Both the position numbers and the translations under genes were made by a program. A DNA stretch of 44,999 nt from Phoronis australis (lineage: Eukaryota; Phoronida; Phoronidae): NCBI GenBank assembly GCA_002633005.1, contig NMRA01000048.1:562303-607301 (forward strand), written 5' to 3'. Positions 1 through 12,600 of the stretch are shown here, piece by piece (the first letter of the stretch is position 1; each line of letters starts with the position of its first letter). Under the pieces are notes generated by a model. It saw only the letters and a list, made by a program, of their open reading frames with translations, was not told where the DNA came from and made no database searches.

Positions 1-165
1 ACAGTATAGTACTCATGACTGGAGATTGCAGTCTACTACCTAACAGTATAGTACTCATGACTGGAGATTGCAATCTACTACCTAACAGTATAGTACTCAT
101 GACTGGAGATTGCAATCTACTACCTAACAGTATAGTACTCATGACTGGAGGTTGCAATTTTCTGT
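1..165. repeat. 42-bp minisatellite, about 3.8 copies, running off the left edge
   Basis: The unit begins acagtatagtactcatgact and recurs at 1, 43, 85 and 127. One strand is open because 42 is a multiple of three, but no coding sense is apparent. It probably lies in an annexin intron upstream of the first visible exon. Confidence 0.9.
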
Positions 166-684
166 TTTATGATAACACAAACCCATCATTTTGTTCTTTA
201 TTAATTTCCTCAGTGGCTTTTTTAGAATTCCAAATTCCGAGAATAATACTTAATATAATGTAATACCATGAAGTCATAATCTCCAGTTTATTAAAAAGTG
301 ATGTTGGTAGAGTTTGTCTTGGTTAATGTTTTTTCCAAATATGACATCCAGTGTTGTGTAGGAATCGTCCATAAACATCAACATTTTGAAAGCTAGCAAA
401 CTGTAAATTAGAGGGATGTGATTAACGACAGTTGTAAGCTTTTGAATTTTTCTGAAAAAATTGGTGGAAATCATGAAAGAGGAAATTGTCATTTTGAAGG
501 TTCTCCTTATGAAGAGGAAAGAAGCAGACGTTTTGTAGGAGAATTGTGGACAAATCCTACAAGTCTGGTAAAATAACATGAAAAGCGACTATATCACTGG
601 TTTTTGATTTCAATTTTGATCTCATAATTCTAAGTTCCGTCCATTGCAGTTGAACATGGCCTTACTATCTGTTATTTGCTATAG
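166..684. other. Annexin intron, no feature recognised
   Basis: AT-rich sequence between the first minisatellite and the first visible annexin exon. The acceptor at its end reads tgctatag. I see no exon with convincing splice signals here. Confidence 0.5.
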
Positions 685-3600
685 GCACCTGTCCAGCCAC
701 CAGCCTCGGTAATAATCAATCATATGAACCAGGATATGTTACAGCAGAGTTTCTGTGACAGTCAGCTGGACCTCATGAAGCAAGTACGTTGTACCTAACT
801 GTTTAAATTAATTTTTTATCATGCGTGGTGATAATCTTTAATTGAAATAGTGTTACGGTGTCATGGTCAGGAAGACTTGTGGATTTTTTTTATTGAACCA
901 GTGGTCTTGGTGGCTCAGTGGTCTCAAGTGTCTGCACGAAATGGAGAAGGTTGCGGGTTTAAGTCACAATCGGGACGATAGTCTGTTGGTACTTTTAATT
1001 ACTAGGTGATGTGATCTGATCATGTATGACTCTATGGTATTTACTAGGTGATGTGATCTGATCATGTATGACTCTATGGTATTTACTAGGTGATGTGATC
1101 TGATCATGTATGACTCTATGGTATTTACTCTGTTCAAGCTGAAATATAATCAAGAAACATTTTATGAAATGAGTCACATTTGTACATTGTGTACTGTCTT
1201 AAATTTAAATCATTGCCAGTCTCTCAAAAATCAAATGGGATATATGCCCGTTGTGCAAAAAACAATTTGAATATTTTAAAATATTCAAAAATCTGCATTT
1301 TGATCTGTTGAATTGGACCTTTTCAGTTCATGGTAAAATTGGTCTTATAATATCCTTTGCTGTGATAGGATTCTATTTACATTACTAGCAAGAACATTGA
1401 AACCATTAACAACACAAGAACTTGCTACAGAATTTATTCACAAGGTTTGGCCAACCCTAAAGTTATTCAAATATGTTTTGTCAGCAGGGAGAAATGCAGC
1501 TTTAAGGATGTAACAAGTTGTCGGGAAGTTAAAAGGCTGATAAGAATTTATATTTACAAACTTAAGGGAAACAAGTTGTTTGTTATCAGGAGTTGACATC
1601 AAAATTGATTTAAGAGCCAGTTATGATATAATCGTTACCTATTTCCCAATTTTTATATCAGTCTTTTTCCTTATGAAGGACTTTGCCCACATGTTAATTT
1701 TTAATGTACAAATTAAATATTTTCAGCTTGGCATCACAACGTCTGATGATGAGGATGCAGAGAGGGAGAGACGTAGACAACGGAAAAAGGTTTGTTACTA
1801 TTTTATGTCCTGGTTACCACACGTCTAGAATATTCCATTTAACATAACTTGTACCATAACTTGTACCATAACCTGTTCACACCCAAGCGGTTATAACTCT
1901 TGGTCTGAACACTTTAAAACCAGTTTTAAAAGTAAGTTGTAACTGTAGCGCGGTTATAACCCTCTACACGGATGGTTTTTAGAAAGTTAAAAACAATATC
2001 ATTGTATGACCAAGTGTATCACTTTTAAGATAAATTTTTGAATTAATCTCGTGTTTTCATGTCCATCAGTAAATTAATGTTGCAGGTAAAAATTATATCA
2101 GTGTCAAGGATTTTCATTCAGGATATTCATGAAATGCTGATTTGTGAATTGATATTTTTAATTTTTGAGCAATGAGGTTTTACTGACTGAGCTAGATTTG
2201 CTGGACTATCCCACTTCAAATTCAGAGACATATGACTGTTTACATTACTTGGGAGATATTCAAATCCACAGACATATGTCTACATTACTTGGGAGATACT
2301 CAAATCCACAGACATATGTTTACATTACTTGGGAGATATTCAAATCCACAGACATATGTCTACATTACTTGGGAGATACTCAAATCCACAGACATATGTT
2401 TACATTACTTGAGAGATATTCAAATCCACAGACATATGTTTACATTACTTGAGAGATATTCAAATCCAAAGACATGTGTTTGCATTACTTGGGAGATATT
2501 CAAATCCACAGACATGTGTTTACATTACATAGAGTATGTTTTACAATATGGTGGTACCAGTCAAATTTTTTAAACAACTTACACCAAATGTGAAGAATTC
2601 AACAATCTGTGGAAACTGATTAAAACATATCCTTTATTTGTCCAGCAGTCAATCAATTTATGTACTCCTCCACTATTGTGTGATGTGTTAATATGTTGCA
2701 TGTATAGCTATAGCTGGTATGGTCTCGCAAATACATGGAGATAATACCAAATTATGTTGTTGTCCTGTTGGTTTCTTTATGTAGCGTGTAGAGAGACAGT
2801 TTGTTGCCACTAAGAAACAGGAAGCGGAGGAGAGTAAAGAGCCGTCGTACACTGCTGCTGACTTGGAGGCTGCAAGACAGAAGGAGCGGGTAAGGGTGGG
2901 AAATAACCGGACATACGAATGTTCGGTCATTTATCTGGGAGTTACATTCAGTCTTACGCAATGTCTAGTCTCTGAAGCACGTTTTCGGAATTGGCCAATA
3001 CATTGAGACATGTTCAGGTTGCAGTTATGTGCATTGTTTTCATTATAAATTTAATTTTTCTGAGTACCACCAAATTTCAGTGTTTAAATAGTGTAAGACT
3101 TCTGTGTCAACTTGTTTTGTAGTCCAAGACTGATACAGTGACTGGTTAATAACAATTTGCATGTAATTTTTTACCGCTGTGATGCAGTATACAATTTAAT
3201 AAAAACTTTTGTAGGAAGAGAACATGAAAGAATTAGAAAATGCCCGGAAACAGCTTCAGGAGAAACTGAAAGAGGATGTCGATCTTAAAGAGAAGATGAA
3301 AAGTAGCTTTGTTGATGAAATGATGAGAAGACAGAGAGGTAAATGTGTATTATGGTTGTGAAACCTGGTGCCAGAGGGCCCAACTTAGCAGTACTCTCTG
3401 TCAGTACAAAAAGGAGTGTGGCTTGTCTGTCTTTATGCACCCACATATACGTGCATGTTGTCATCATCTGTCCAATGTCTGCTATGCCTCATTGTCTCCC
3501 AACCTCTTATCGATAGACTTTCATGAAGTTTTGTTACGTAGAAAATAAATCCGAAACTAAAAGAGTCGATCTAGATCCTCTAAAGGTCATTTGTTTGTCA

Positions 3601-6600
3601 AAAAGTAGAATAAATATACTTAAATAAAACAAACAAATTAAAGTGGATCACTTAACTTTTTGGATATAATAACATCCTTCGTCAACAGAAACAAAAATTA
3701 TATTCGTGAAGTTTTGCAGTCGTTTTGTGGACTAATTGTCTTGCGCCCCCTGGTGGCAGTTGAAAGCTGCATTTCGCCATGTTTCGGTGACTTTTCATGA
3801 AAATTGAGGTGGGACACTTACTAAATTCATAAAATCATTCTCGTAATGCTCCTTACCCTCGTATTATTCTATTTTCATGAAATTATCAGATTTTCTAGTG
3901 CTTTCTGTGCTTAACTGACTTGTTATTGTGCATTGTATTTTTCGTAATAATAAATATTAAAAATAGTGACTTAAGAAAACACTTGAGTTTATTGGGGTTG
4001 GCTAACACTAACATTGCGAATTTGAAAAGGACGCGTCTGTGGATTGCATGTGACTTGAGTTGGCTACAGAAATTAATTTAAAATTTTATCATTTAAGGAA
4101 TATACCGGTATATGAGACCAAGACCACTACAGTATTTGATTTTTAGCCAACTAAACAGAGCAAAAAAGCAGCCTTAAATATTTCAGCGAGGTATAAATAA
4201 GTTCGTTCATGAGATTCAGCTGGACAGGTGTGTTTCTATCATTGAGGGACTAGCCATTGTCTGCTTTAGCTGTGCACCCTAGTCTGACTATTTTAATGTT
4301 GGGTGCCTTCTTCTCCATTTACTCTCACTACTCAGTGGATTGTCATGAAATTTGTCCATTGTCTTCATTTTGAGGATTGCGTGGCTAGTGATGTTTTTTT
4401 CAAATAAATGTAAGCACTACTGCACTTCCTGGTGAGCATTTAAGATAATAATCTCCCTTTGCATCTTTGCTGTTTGCAATACACACAGTGGACACATATC
4501 AATACTTTGCGTATATCCTGTTCTTTAAGAGGTGTGGTGACACAGTTGTCATTTTCCTATTACTTGTGTGATAAGCACCCCCTGCCACTTTAAGGACAAC
4601 ACGCCAATAACACATGGCCGAAAACAAACTATGGAGTTAGACAATGAAGTTATTTTGAATAATACAGTTATGAAAACATAAAAATATGAATTCCACCCAG
4701 AAGCTTTTGTCAATGGTCATATCAATGGGATATACTTAGAGATGTTCTTTTCAGTTTCTGGGACCTATGATATGACTTCAGGGACAGTGTTTCCCTTTAA
4801 GACTTACGATGCTAACGACCCTGTGAACAAGTTTTCACAGGCAGAGAGGAAGCTGGATTTGACCAATAAGCCATGGGAGTTGGAGGCGGATTGTGAATAT
4901 TTGAGAAAGGCCATGAAAGGTGTTGGTGAGTAGGAGGCCTTACAAATTAATTTATTGAAAAATTAATAGCATGTAAAGCTGCATTTTGTCACAGCTTTTT
5001 AATGGTATCAAACTAGATTAAAACTTCATGGCTATGGTAATATTGCTATTGATTGCGAACATCTGTAGGAATTGAGAGAGCATCATTCTCGTGAATTAAT
5101 TGAAGCTGTTCAAGTTTGGAAGGACTGACCATCCCTTTCAATATAGATGGATTTTGGAAGGACTGACCATCCCTTTCAATATAGATGGATTTTGGAAGGA
5201 CTGACCATCCCTTTCAATATAGATGGATTTTGGAAGGACTGACCATCCCTTTCAATATAGATGGATTTTGGAAGGACTGACCATCCCTTTCAATATAGAT
5301 AGATTTTGCCACTTTTTTACTTGCTCATGCCCTTGATGATTTTTGTGAGTGAAATTCACTCCCTGTAATCATGTGGAAACCTTTGTTACATATTTTTATG
5401 GCTATGTCGTGTAGTTTATTATTTGCAATATAGACAGAAATTAGAAAGAATTGTGCTTTTTATCGAAATAAAATGTTGGTGTTGTGTATATAAAGAGGAG
5501 ATGATAACAAGGATGGCATTAGAGTGCAGCAAAAGTAAATACTACTTAATATTATTGTTTAGATTAAGTTATGGTTAAAATGATTACTAGAAAATTTACT
5601 GTTCATGTTGCATTTTTTACTTCTGCACTAATTTACATCTTCATGTGAATGACTACTGTTATTGTTACTTGTCAGTAAAAGAAGTCATCGCATGACTGAA
5701 CAAAAACCATTATCTCATTGACAAAAGAGGTAATATGAATCTGAAAGTGATCTTCGTCATATGAGAAAATGTGAAGGTGCGCTTACATAATTATCCAGTG
5801 TTCTCCACAACAGAAAATTCAAACTCGATTTAAATTTCAAAACTCAAGTATATGTGTTCAAAAAACCATGTCCCTACAGTGGAGAGTTTGTGTGTTAAGT
5901 CTTTGAATAAATGGATTGAACTGATACCAAACATCCAAAATATCCTGATTTGTTTAAAAAGTTACTAATCTTCCAATACTTCAGACTGGTTGCGTAGCTT
6001 TTTAAACTCGATGCAAATGAGCCAAACTCGTCACGGCATAGTTCAAACTCATCGCAGTGATGAGTCAAAACAGGTTGTGGAGAACACTGACATCTATTAT
6101 TTGTATGCCTTAAGTGTGAATTGTTTCAGTGTGTATGTGTGTATATGTATGTGTGTATATGTATGTGTGTATATGCATGTGTGTATATGTATGTGTGTAT
6201 ATGCATGTGTGTATATGCATGTGTGTATATGTATGTGTGTATATGTATGTGTGTATATGCATGTGTGCATATGCATGTGTGCATATGCATGTGTGTATAT
6301 GTATGTGTGTATATGTATGTGTGTATGTGCATGTGTGTATGTGCATGTGTGTATGTGTATGTGTGTATATGCATGTGTGTATATGCATGTGTGTATATGC
6401 ATGTGTGTATATGCATGTGTGTATGTGCATGTGTGTATGTGCATGTGTGTATATGTATATGTGTATGTGTATGTGTGTATATGCATGTGTGTATATGTAT
6501 GTGTGTATATGCATATGTGTATATGTATGTGTGTATATGCATGTGTGTATATGTATGTGTGTATATGCATGTGTGTATATGTATGTGTGTATATGTATGT

Positions 6601-9600
6601 GGCATTTATGAAGGATTAACTGATAACTTTTAGGTACAGACGAAGATGCCATAATCTATGTGATCACAAGTCGATGTAATGAACAGAGACAACAGCTGAA
6701 GAAACAATTCAAGACACAGTACGGCAGGGTGAGCGATTCTAATCAAGCTTTAAGTTTCACTTTTAAAATACTTCTAGTTGATTATTATGAAAAAGCACAT
6801 TTTCAAAATTTATAGTAAAATTTTTGTGAATAAACGATATTTCAAGTGGTGCTTTTTGTTATGAAAATAAGTTAAACTTACTGGTGGTTAATTTTATTCA
6901 CTTGATAAAAAGCTGTATTCATGCCTGAGAGCTAGTGATTCATTATGTTTTATAGTGGTGGAGAATTAAGGTTCATTTTATAACTTTCATTTTATATCTC
7001 CTGTCTATATTTATTGACATTTTAACATTAAACTGGGTAATGGCTGATTTAGGTTTATGTCTGAAAAGTGTGGGTCTCGAGAGACGTTGGTCAGTCTGGT
7101 TTGATGGGATGTGTTGCACAAAGTCACTGATTTTATTTTGTTCTGTCAAGTGAATGTGGTCTTGTTCAGGACTTGATAGAAGACCTGCACAGTGAGCTGA
7201 GTGGCGATTTCCGTGAGTCTGTGATGGCACTTTTTGTCAACCCTGCCTTGTACGATGCTTGGGCCATTAAGGAAGCCATCTATGTAGGTATATTCAGAAG
7301 ACACTAGTGTTGTGATCTCATCTAAGATTATCTGTTAAACTCTTACTTTACTGAGATGCCAAAGAAAAAGGATACTAGTTGGGCCTGGTCTGTAACCAAC
7401 TCATTTTGAAACCTGCACTCAATACTTTAAGAGAAAAAGTAGCAGATTTTAGGCAAGATCTTGAACGGTCCCACAAAGGCTTGCAAGCTAGGATTTAAAT
7501 ACTGTTGCTCACCTCGTGAGGCATAAAAGTAGAATTCTTTGCTTACTTAGGACACAATATGGATGACAAGTGAAATATTCTGACAAATTTCTCCACAAAA
7601 ATAAAGAAGAAAATGTTGTTCATCATTTATTGTACTGTGTAGATGTCATAAAACAACTTTTCGTAAATTTTTCATTTACACTTAAAAGTAACCAGCTTTT
7701 AAGAAACAGAAAATTGATAATTTTGGCAATTAGTTTTGTGTGAAATAACTAGGCAATTATTGTATATTGATTCTTTAGATGATGCATTGCCTTGCACACA
7801 CAAATGTGCCCTAAATTTCCTTCAAAAACACACCTTGGGATTCTTACGCAGGTGTCATTTGGAGGATGGGCTCTCAAATAAGTGACTTTCATGGCCAGAT
7901 GTCCTCCCAAAGAATGCCTTTTCTGATTTAACTCCCTACAACAAGGTTCATTTTTATTGAACTATATTACTTTTAGTGCTGTAGTCCAAATGGTTGATTC
8001 AATTTTAATTCAATATATCAGTGTTTTGTATTTGATATCTCTACAAAAGAGTTATGTCTTAAGAAAAAGATGACCAAAGGATGGCTGATTCACAGAAACT
8101 GCCAGCAAAAGGGGCTCTTTTTCAAAAACCAGTTAAATTTAGATTAATTTTTTGAATCACAGGGCCCTGGAACAGACGAGTCGACCCTCATTGAAGTTTT
8201 ACTTACAAGAACCAATGGTCAGATTCAGGAAATGAAAGCGGTCTACCCTCAAGTGGCCAGCCCACATCGTGCCAAGAATACAAACCTTTTGGACAAAGAC
8301 ATAGCAGACGACACGAGTGGTGACTTCAAACGTCTGCTCATCTCAGCCGCTCAAGGCAACCGCAGTGAACTAACGCGGGAACAGCTGTATGAGGCCACGG
8401 AGGAAATTTGCATTGACGGAAAAGAGACTGGTAAATGTAATTTGTGGTTTTGGCATGTACGTGTATTGAGTCTATGATATCAAATTACAGAACCCATGCA
8501 ACTGCACTCAGAAAGCAGGGTACTATGTTGTTAAACCTGGTGATATGTCAATCACGTCAGGTGGCAGTCATTGATAGGGATTCAGTGATGCTATCAGGGT
8601 GTGTGCTTGGTAAAACAAATTCCTTGTGAGTGTGGTGAGTTCATGCAATGTCTCACTAAATCAAGCAAGTGACTTGCAAGTAAGCTTACGACCTTACTTG
8701 CAGAATAGCTGCCACTGAAATGATTTGTTGAGATTAATTATGGGAAAAATATGTGGTTTCTGTTCCATTACTGAAAATTTCTTGCCTGAAGTTACTTGCG
8801 AGTCCTGATCCTCTGCCAAACACTGCAAATTATATTGCATCAATCTGAAAAGCTTTTATTCTAATCCTGCCACTTCATACATTATACAGGAATGTTCAAA
8901 CTGAACTTTGAGAAGTTGGTTGATGTTAATCGATGTAAGACATATGCGAAGAGACTGTACGATGCAGGAGAAGCAAAGTGGGGTACTGATGAGGAAGTTT
9001 TTAACATGATCTTCTCCACAAAGAGTTACTATGAACTCAGAGTAATCTGGGATGAGTATGTCAAGGTATGTTAACTCTAACATGTGTACAATGACATGAA
9101 TTTTTCAGTGGCAATAAAACGGCAATTTTAGTGTTTGTTGATTAAAAACTTTGGATAAATTCAATGATTTTAAGAATTATAACTATGAAACATTTCTTGC
9201 ACTGACAGTAGAATAAATATACGTAAATAAAACAACAAAAATGGGTCACTGAAATTTTCGGATATAATAACGAAGGACGTCAACAGAAACAGAAATATAG
9301 TAAAATCAAACACTATATGATCAAGAAAATAACTACGGTTTTAAAACATGTTTCGGTGTCATTTATTAAACACCATCCTCAGAAGTCATAATACAGCGGC
9401 CACCTAGCTAGGCCCAGCAACAAGTAATGAAGCACAGATACAGTCAGTTACAGGGAGTGACAATGAACTAGACCAAAAATGACAACCTGTGGTGTGTCAG
9501 TTGCCTATTGAGATTGGGCTTGCACCAACTGATATGTAAAGCCTCACGAATTTTAAGCTCCTTTGTTGTTACTGCCTGGTCTATTATTGCAAAGTCATTG

Positions 9601-12600
9601 AAAGAGCACTGCTGAAAACAATGATTGGAGCTCTGTAGGTGAATATTTACATGTGAATTACTGGTAGAATTTAGATGTTCCTTGGTCCTGGTTTTCAAAT
9701 GGCGAACAGTTTCGCCTATATAACTGGAGCCACATCCAGCACAGATAAATTTGTATACTACCTTGGACCGTAGACCCATAGAAATTTTGTCCTTAGGGTT
9801 AAATAAACTCGACAGTTTTAGAGACAACCAAATCACTCTAAGGATGATTGCAAAAGATGGCATGTATGTTACTTCTTACTATGAAGAGGACGGTTGACCA
9901 TGATTTTCTGACGACTTTGACTACTGCGGCGCCTCCTAGTGGCAGTTTTGTTTGTTTTTGCGCCCATGGCTGTATCTCCTAAACGCTCCTCAGGATCTTT
10001 ATTAAATATTAAATGCAGAAAATGTGTTAATATGAAGTTGACAACGGACGACGACGACTTTCAGACAGATCGAACTACAGGTGTGCCCCCTAGTGGCAAT
10101 TTTAGTTCTTTTTACTTTTACCTCTGCATCTTCAAAGGTCCTTGATGGATTTCTATAAAATTTGGCACATAGGCATCTATAAATGAGGTGACGCTATCCT
10201 CCTGTTTTCGGATGGATTCGAGGTATTTTGCGCTACCTATTGGCCATTTTTACTGTTTTCATGTAGTTTTCCGTCTGTGTCGCCATCAACCAAACTGCTC
10301 TAAAGATGAATGTGAAAATTGGCACGATTGGGTTATGTATTGTTAGTGTGAAGAGGACAGTTGACGATAATTTTCCGGCTTCAATTACTGTGGCGCCTCC
10401 TAGTGGCAGTTTTTTGTGCCCTTAGCTGTATCTCCTAACCCTTCTGCAGAATGTTTATTAAATTTAGCTAGTGTATTTACATGATGTTGACAACGGAAGA
10501 CGGCAACTTTCAGACGGATCTGATGAATGCTTTGTCCCCCTAGTGGCAATTTCATTTTTTCCCTTTTGTTAACGTTTCTCGACGGGATTTTCATGAAATG
10601 TAATAAATAATTTTCTGTTTTAATCGGTGACATTTTCCATTTTTTTGATGGATTCGAAGTATTTTGCTCTATCTAGTGGCCATTTCTATGATGCAAATAA
10701 ACACCCTAAAAGCACACTGTTTGCAGTGCATTCGTGGGTGCATTTCAACGCTCCCCGTTGTTTTATTTACGTATATTTATTCTACTTTTCGATGAACAAG
10801 TGTATCCTTTAGAAGATCTGGATCACCTTTTTTAGTTTTGGATTTATTTTCTAAGTTATTGCACTGACAAAAATGAGAAGTGTATAGTAGACACTTCAGG
10901 CTTAATATTAAGCCACAAGGAACATCGTGTTAAGACCTTGGTTGAATTTTTGTATGAAATCAACCAACATGTTTACAGTATGGACCCAGTGATTGTTTCT
11001 GGGCTAGATGTTTCGTTTTATTTTAGTTTGGTGTTAATGATTTTGGCTTCATTAAAACATGGGTGATTTAAAACTCGTGTGTCTTGGTCATTAATTTCTG
11101 ATGTAAGAATGACAGCGTCAAGGGGGTAATCAACAATTGGTCGGACTTCAAAATTACTTGCCTGGTCTTCAAAACCAAATGGCCAATGTTTAAACTTGGT
11201 GGTTGTTCCTCAAAACAGGTTGACCAGTACCTCAAAACCAGATGGCTGCACCAAAAAAACTGGTTGGCTGGACCTAAAACGGGTTGGTCAGTGCTCAAAC
11301 ACAATGACCGAACAAATCGCCGATTTTGAGCCAAACAATCGGGGTACAAAAAATAAACACTAGATGTCATTTGAATCCTTCGAGACTTTCAAAGCGAGTC
11401 TCTGAGGAAGTCTGGCCGTCAGTTTTAATCTCTGGCCAACTGGTTATAGCATCGGCCATCATGTTTTGGGTTCAGGTGGCTAGATTTTTTGTGAGGCCAT
11501 ATCGTTTTGAAGGCCGGACAACACGTTTGATCACGGGCCATTTGGTTTTGCAGTCTAGCCGACTGGCTTAGAAATCTGGGCAAGTGGTTTGGAGTCTGAC
11601 CAATTGTTGATTACCCCTTGAGACTAGGGTTATTTTGTCTGCTATGAACGGAGCATAGATATTAGAAAGAGTGGTGCGTTGTGGAAATGGGTTTGAGAGA
11701 CTGTTGTATTTTTAATTTGTTGTTTTCATCTTGCTGTTAGATAGCTCAACGTGACATTGTCAACTCCATTGATAGAGAGACATCAGGTGACTTCATGAAG
11801 GGACTTAGGGCAATTGGTAGGTGTGCTCATGCTAAAAATCTGAACAGTAATGGCACCCATATCCAATTGTCAAAGAATTGCCAGTATGGGTACTTAGTGC
11901 CTTGTTCTGCTTAAATGCAGAGTAAACATTTTCCACTTCTTAGTCTTAGGTTTTAAAATTTAAATGAACATCAGATTTACTAATTATTGTATGGTAAAAG
12001 TACAGACATCATCTTCAGACCTTGGCTGAATTTTGTACAGGAGCCTTTTAGAGGTTGAAAAGTTTTGATTTGAGTAGTGGAGCCAATGTCTCTATAACGG
12101 GCAGGGTTTGCTCAAGTTGTTGGCTTCAATGTCAAGACTAAACCACCCTTTCTCAATATTAGGCCAAAAAAGCACAAACTTAATTGTGTCTGGTCTGTAT
12201 CCCCAACTCATTTTGAGACCTGCACTCACTGACAAAAAACATCTGCCTGTATCAGTTTCAGCAAACGTTTTGTAAACAAGGGTAAGATTTGAAACTCCAC
12301 GATTTGCCAAGCAATGAGTAAAAAGGAAAAGAACAAATCCCGCAATATTTTTGCTCATATATTTTCTTTTTGTAAAAGGTAAGCAACTAATGGATTCGAT
12401 TTTCAAAAAACAATTGACCAGAACCACTTATTTGGCCTTATGTAGAGGTCGAGTTTGTAGCATCTTATTTTTCATTTTAATATTTCACTAACACCTTCTT
12501 CCAGTGATGAACGTTCGCTGCCGTCCTATGTTCTTTGCCATGAAGCTGCAGAAAGCCATGAAGGGTTTTGGTACAGATGATCAGACACTCATCAGAATTA

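Larger units (their letters stand above)
9206..10835 (-). mobile_element. Penelope-like element fragment with inverted ends
   Basis: A segment (gtagaataaatatacgtaaa and its context) at 9206-9240 reappears inverted at about 10757-10795, so the ends face each other. Inside are a GIY-YIG endonuclease remnant on the minus strand (9468-9863) and a repeated block with CTCF-like cores (9925-10700). Penelope-like elements are known to carry terminal repeats in direct or inverted order and a C-terminal GIY-YIG nuclease. I see no reverse transcriptase domain, so this copy is truncated. It lies in the 2.7-kb annexin intron 9066-11740. Confidence 0.65.

Noticed and set aside
2165-2573. 95- and 113-codon overlapping frames
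   Set aside because: They are frame-shifted readings of the 40-bp minisatellite.
5990-6652. Long open frames on both strands (up to 209 codons)
   Set aside because: They are products of the 14-bp TG/TA satellite, which lacks stops in all frames; the protein is only C/V/Y/M or H/I/T/Y repeats.
12092-12427. 111-codon minus-strand frame in an annexin intron
   Set aside because: No domain, no splice support, and part of it is interspersed repeat sequence.
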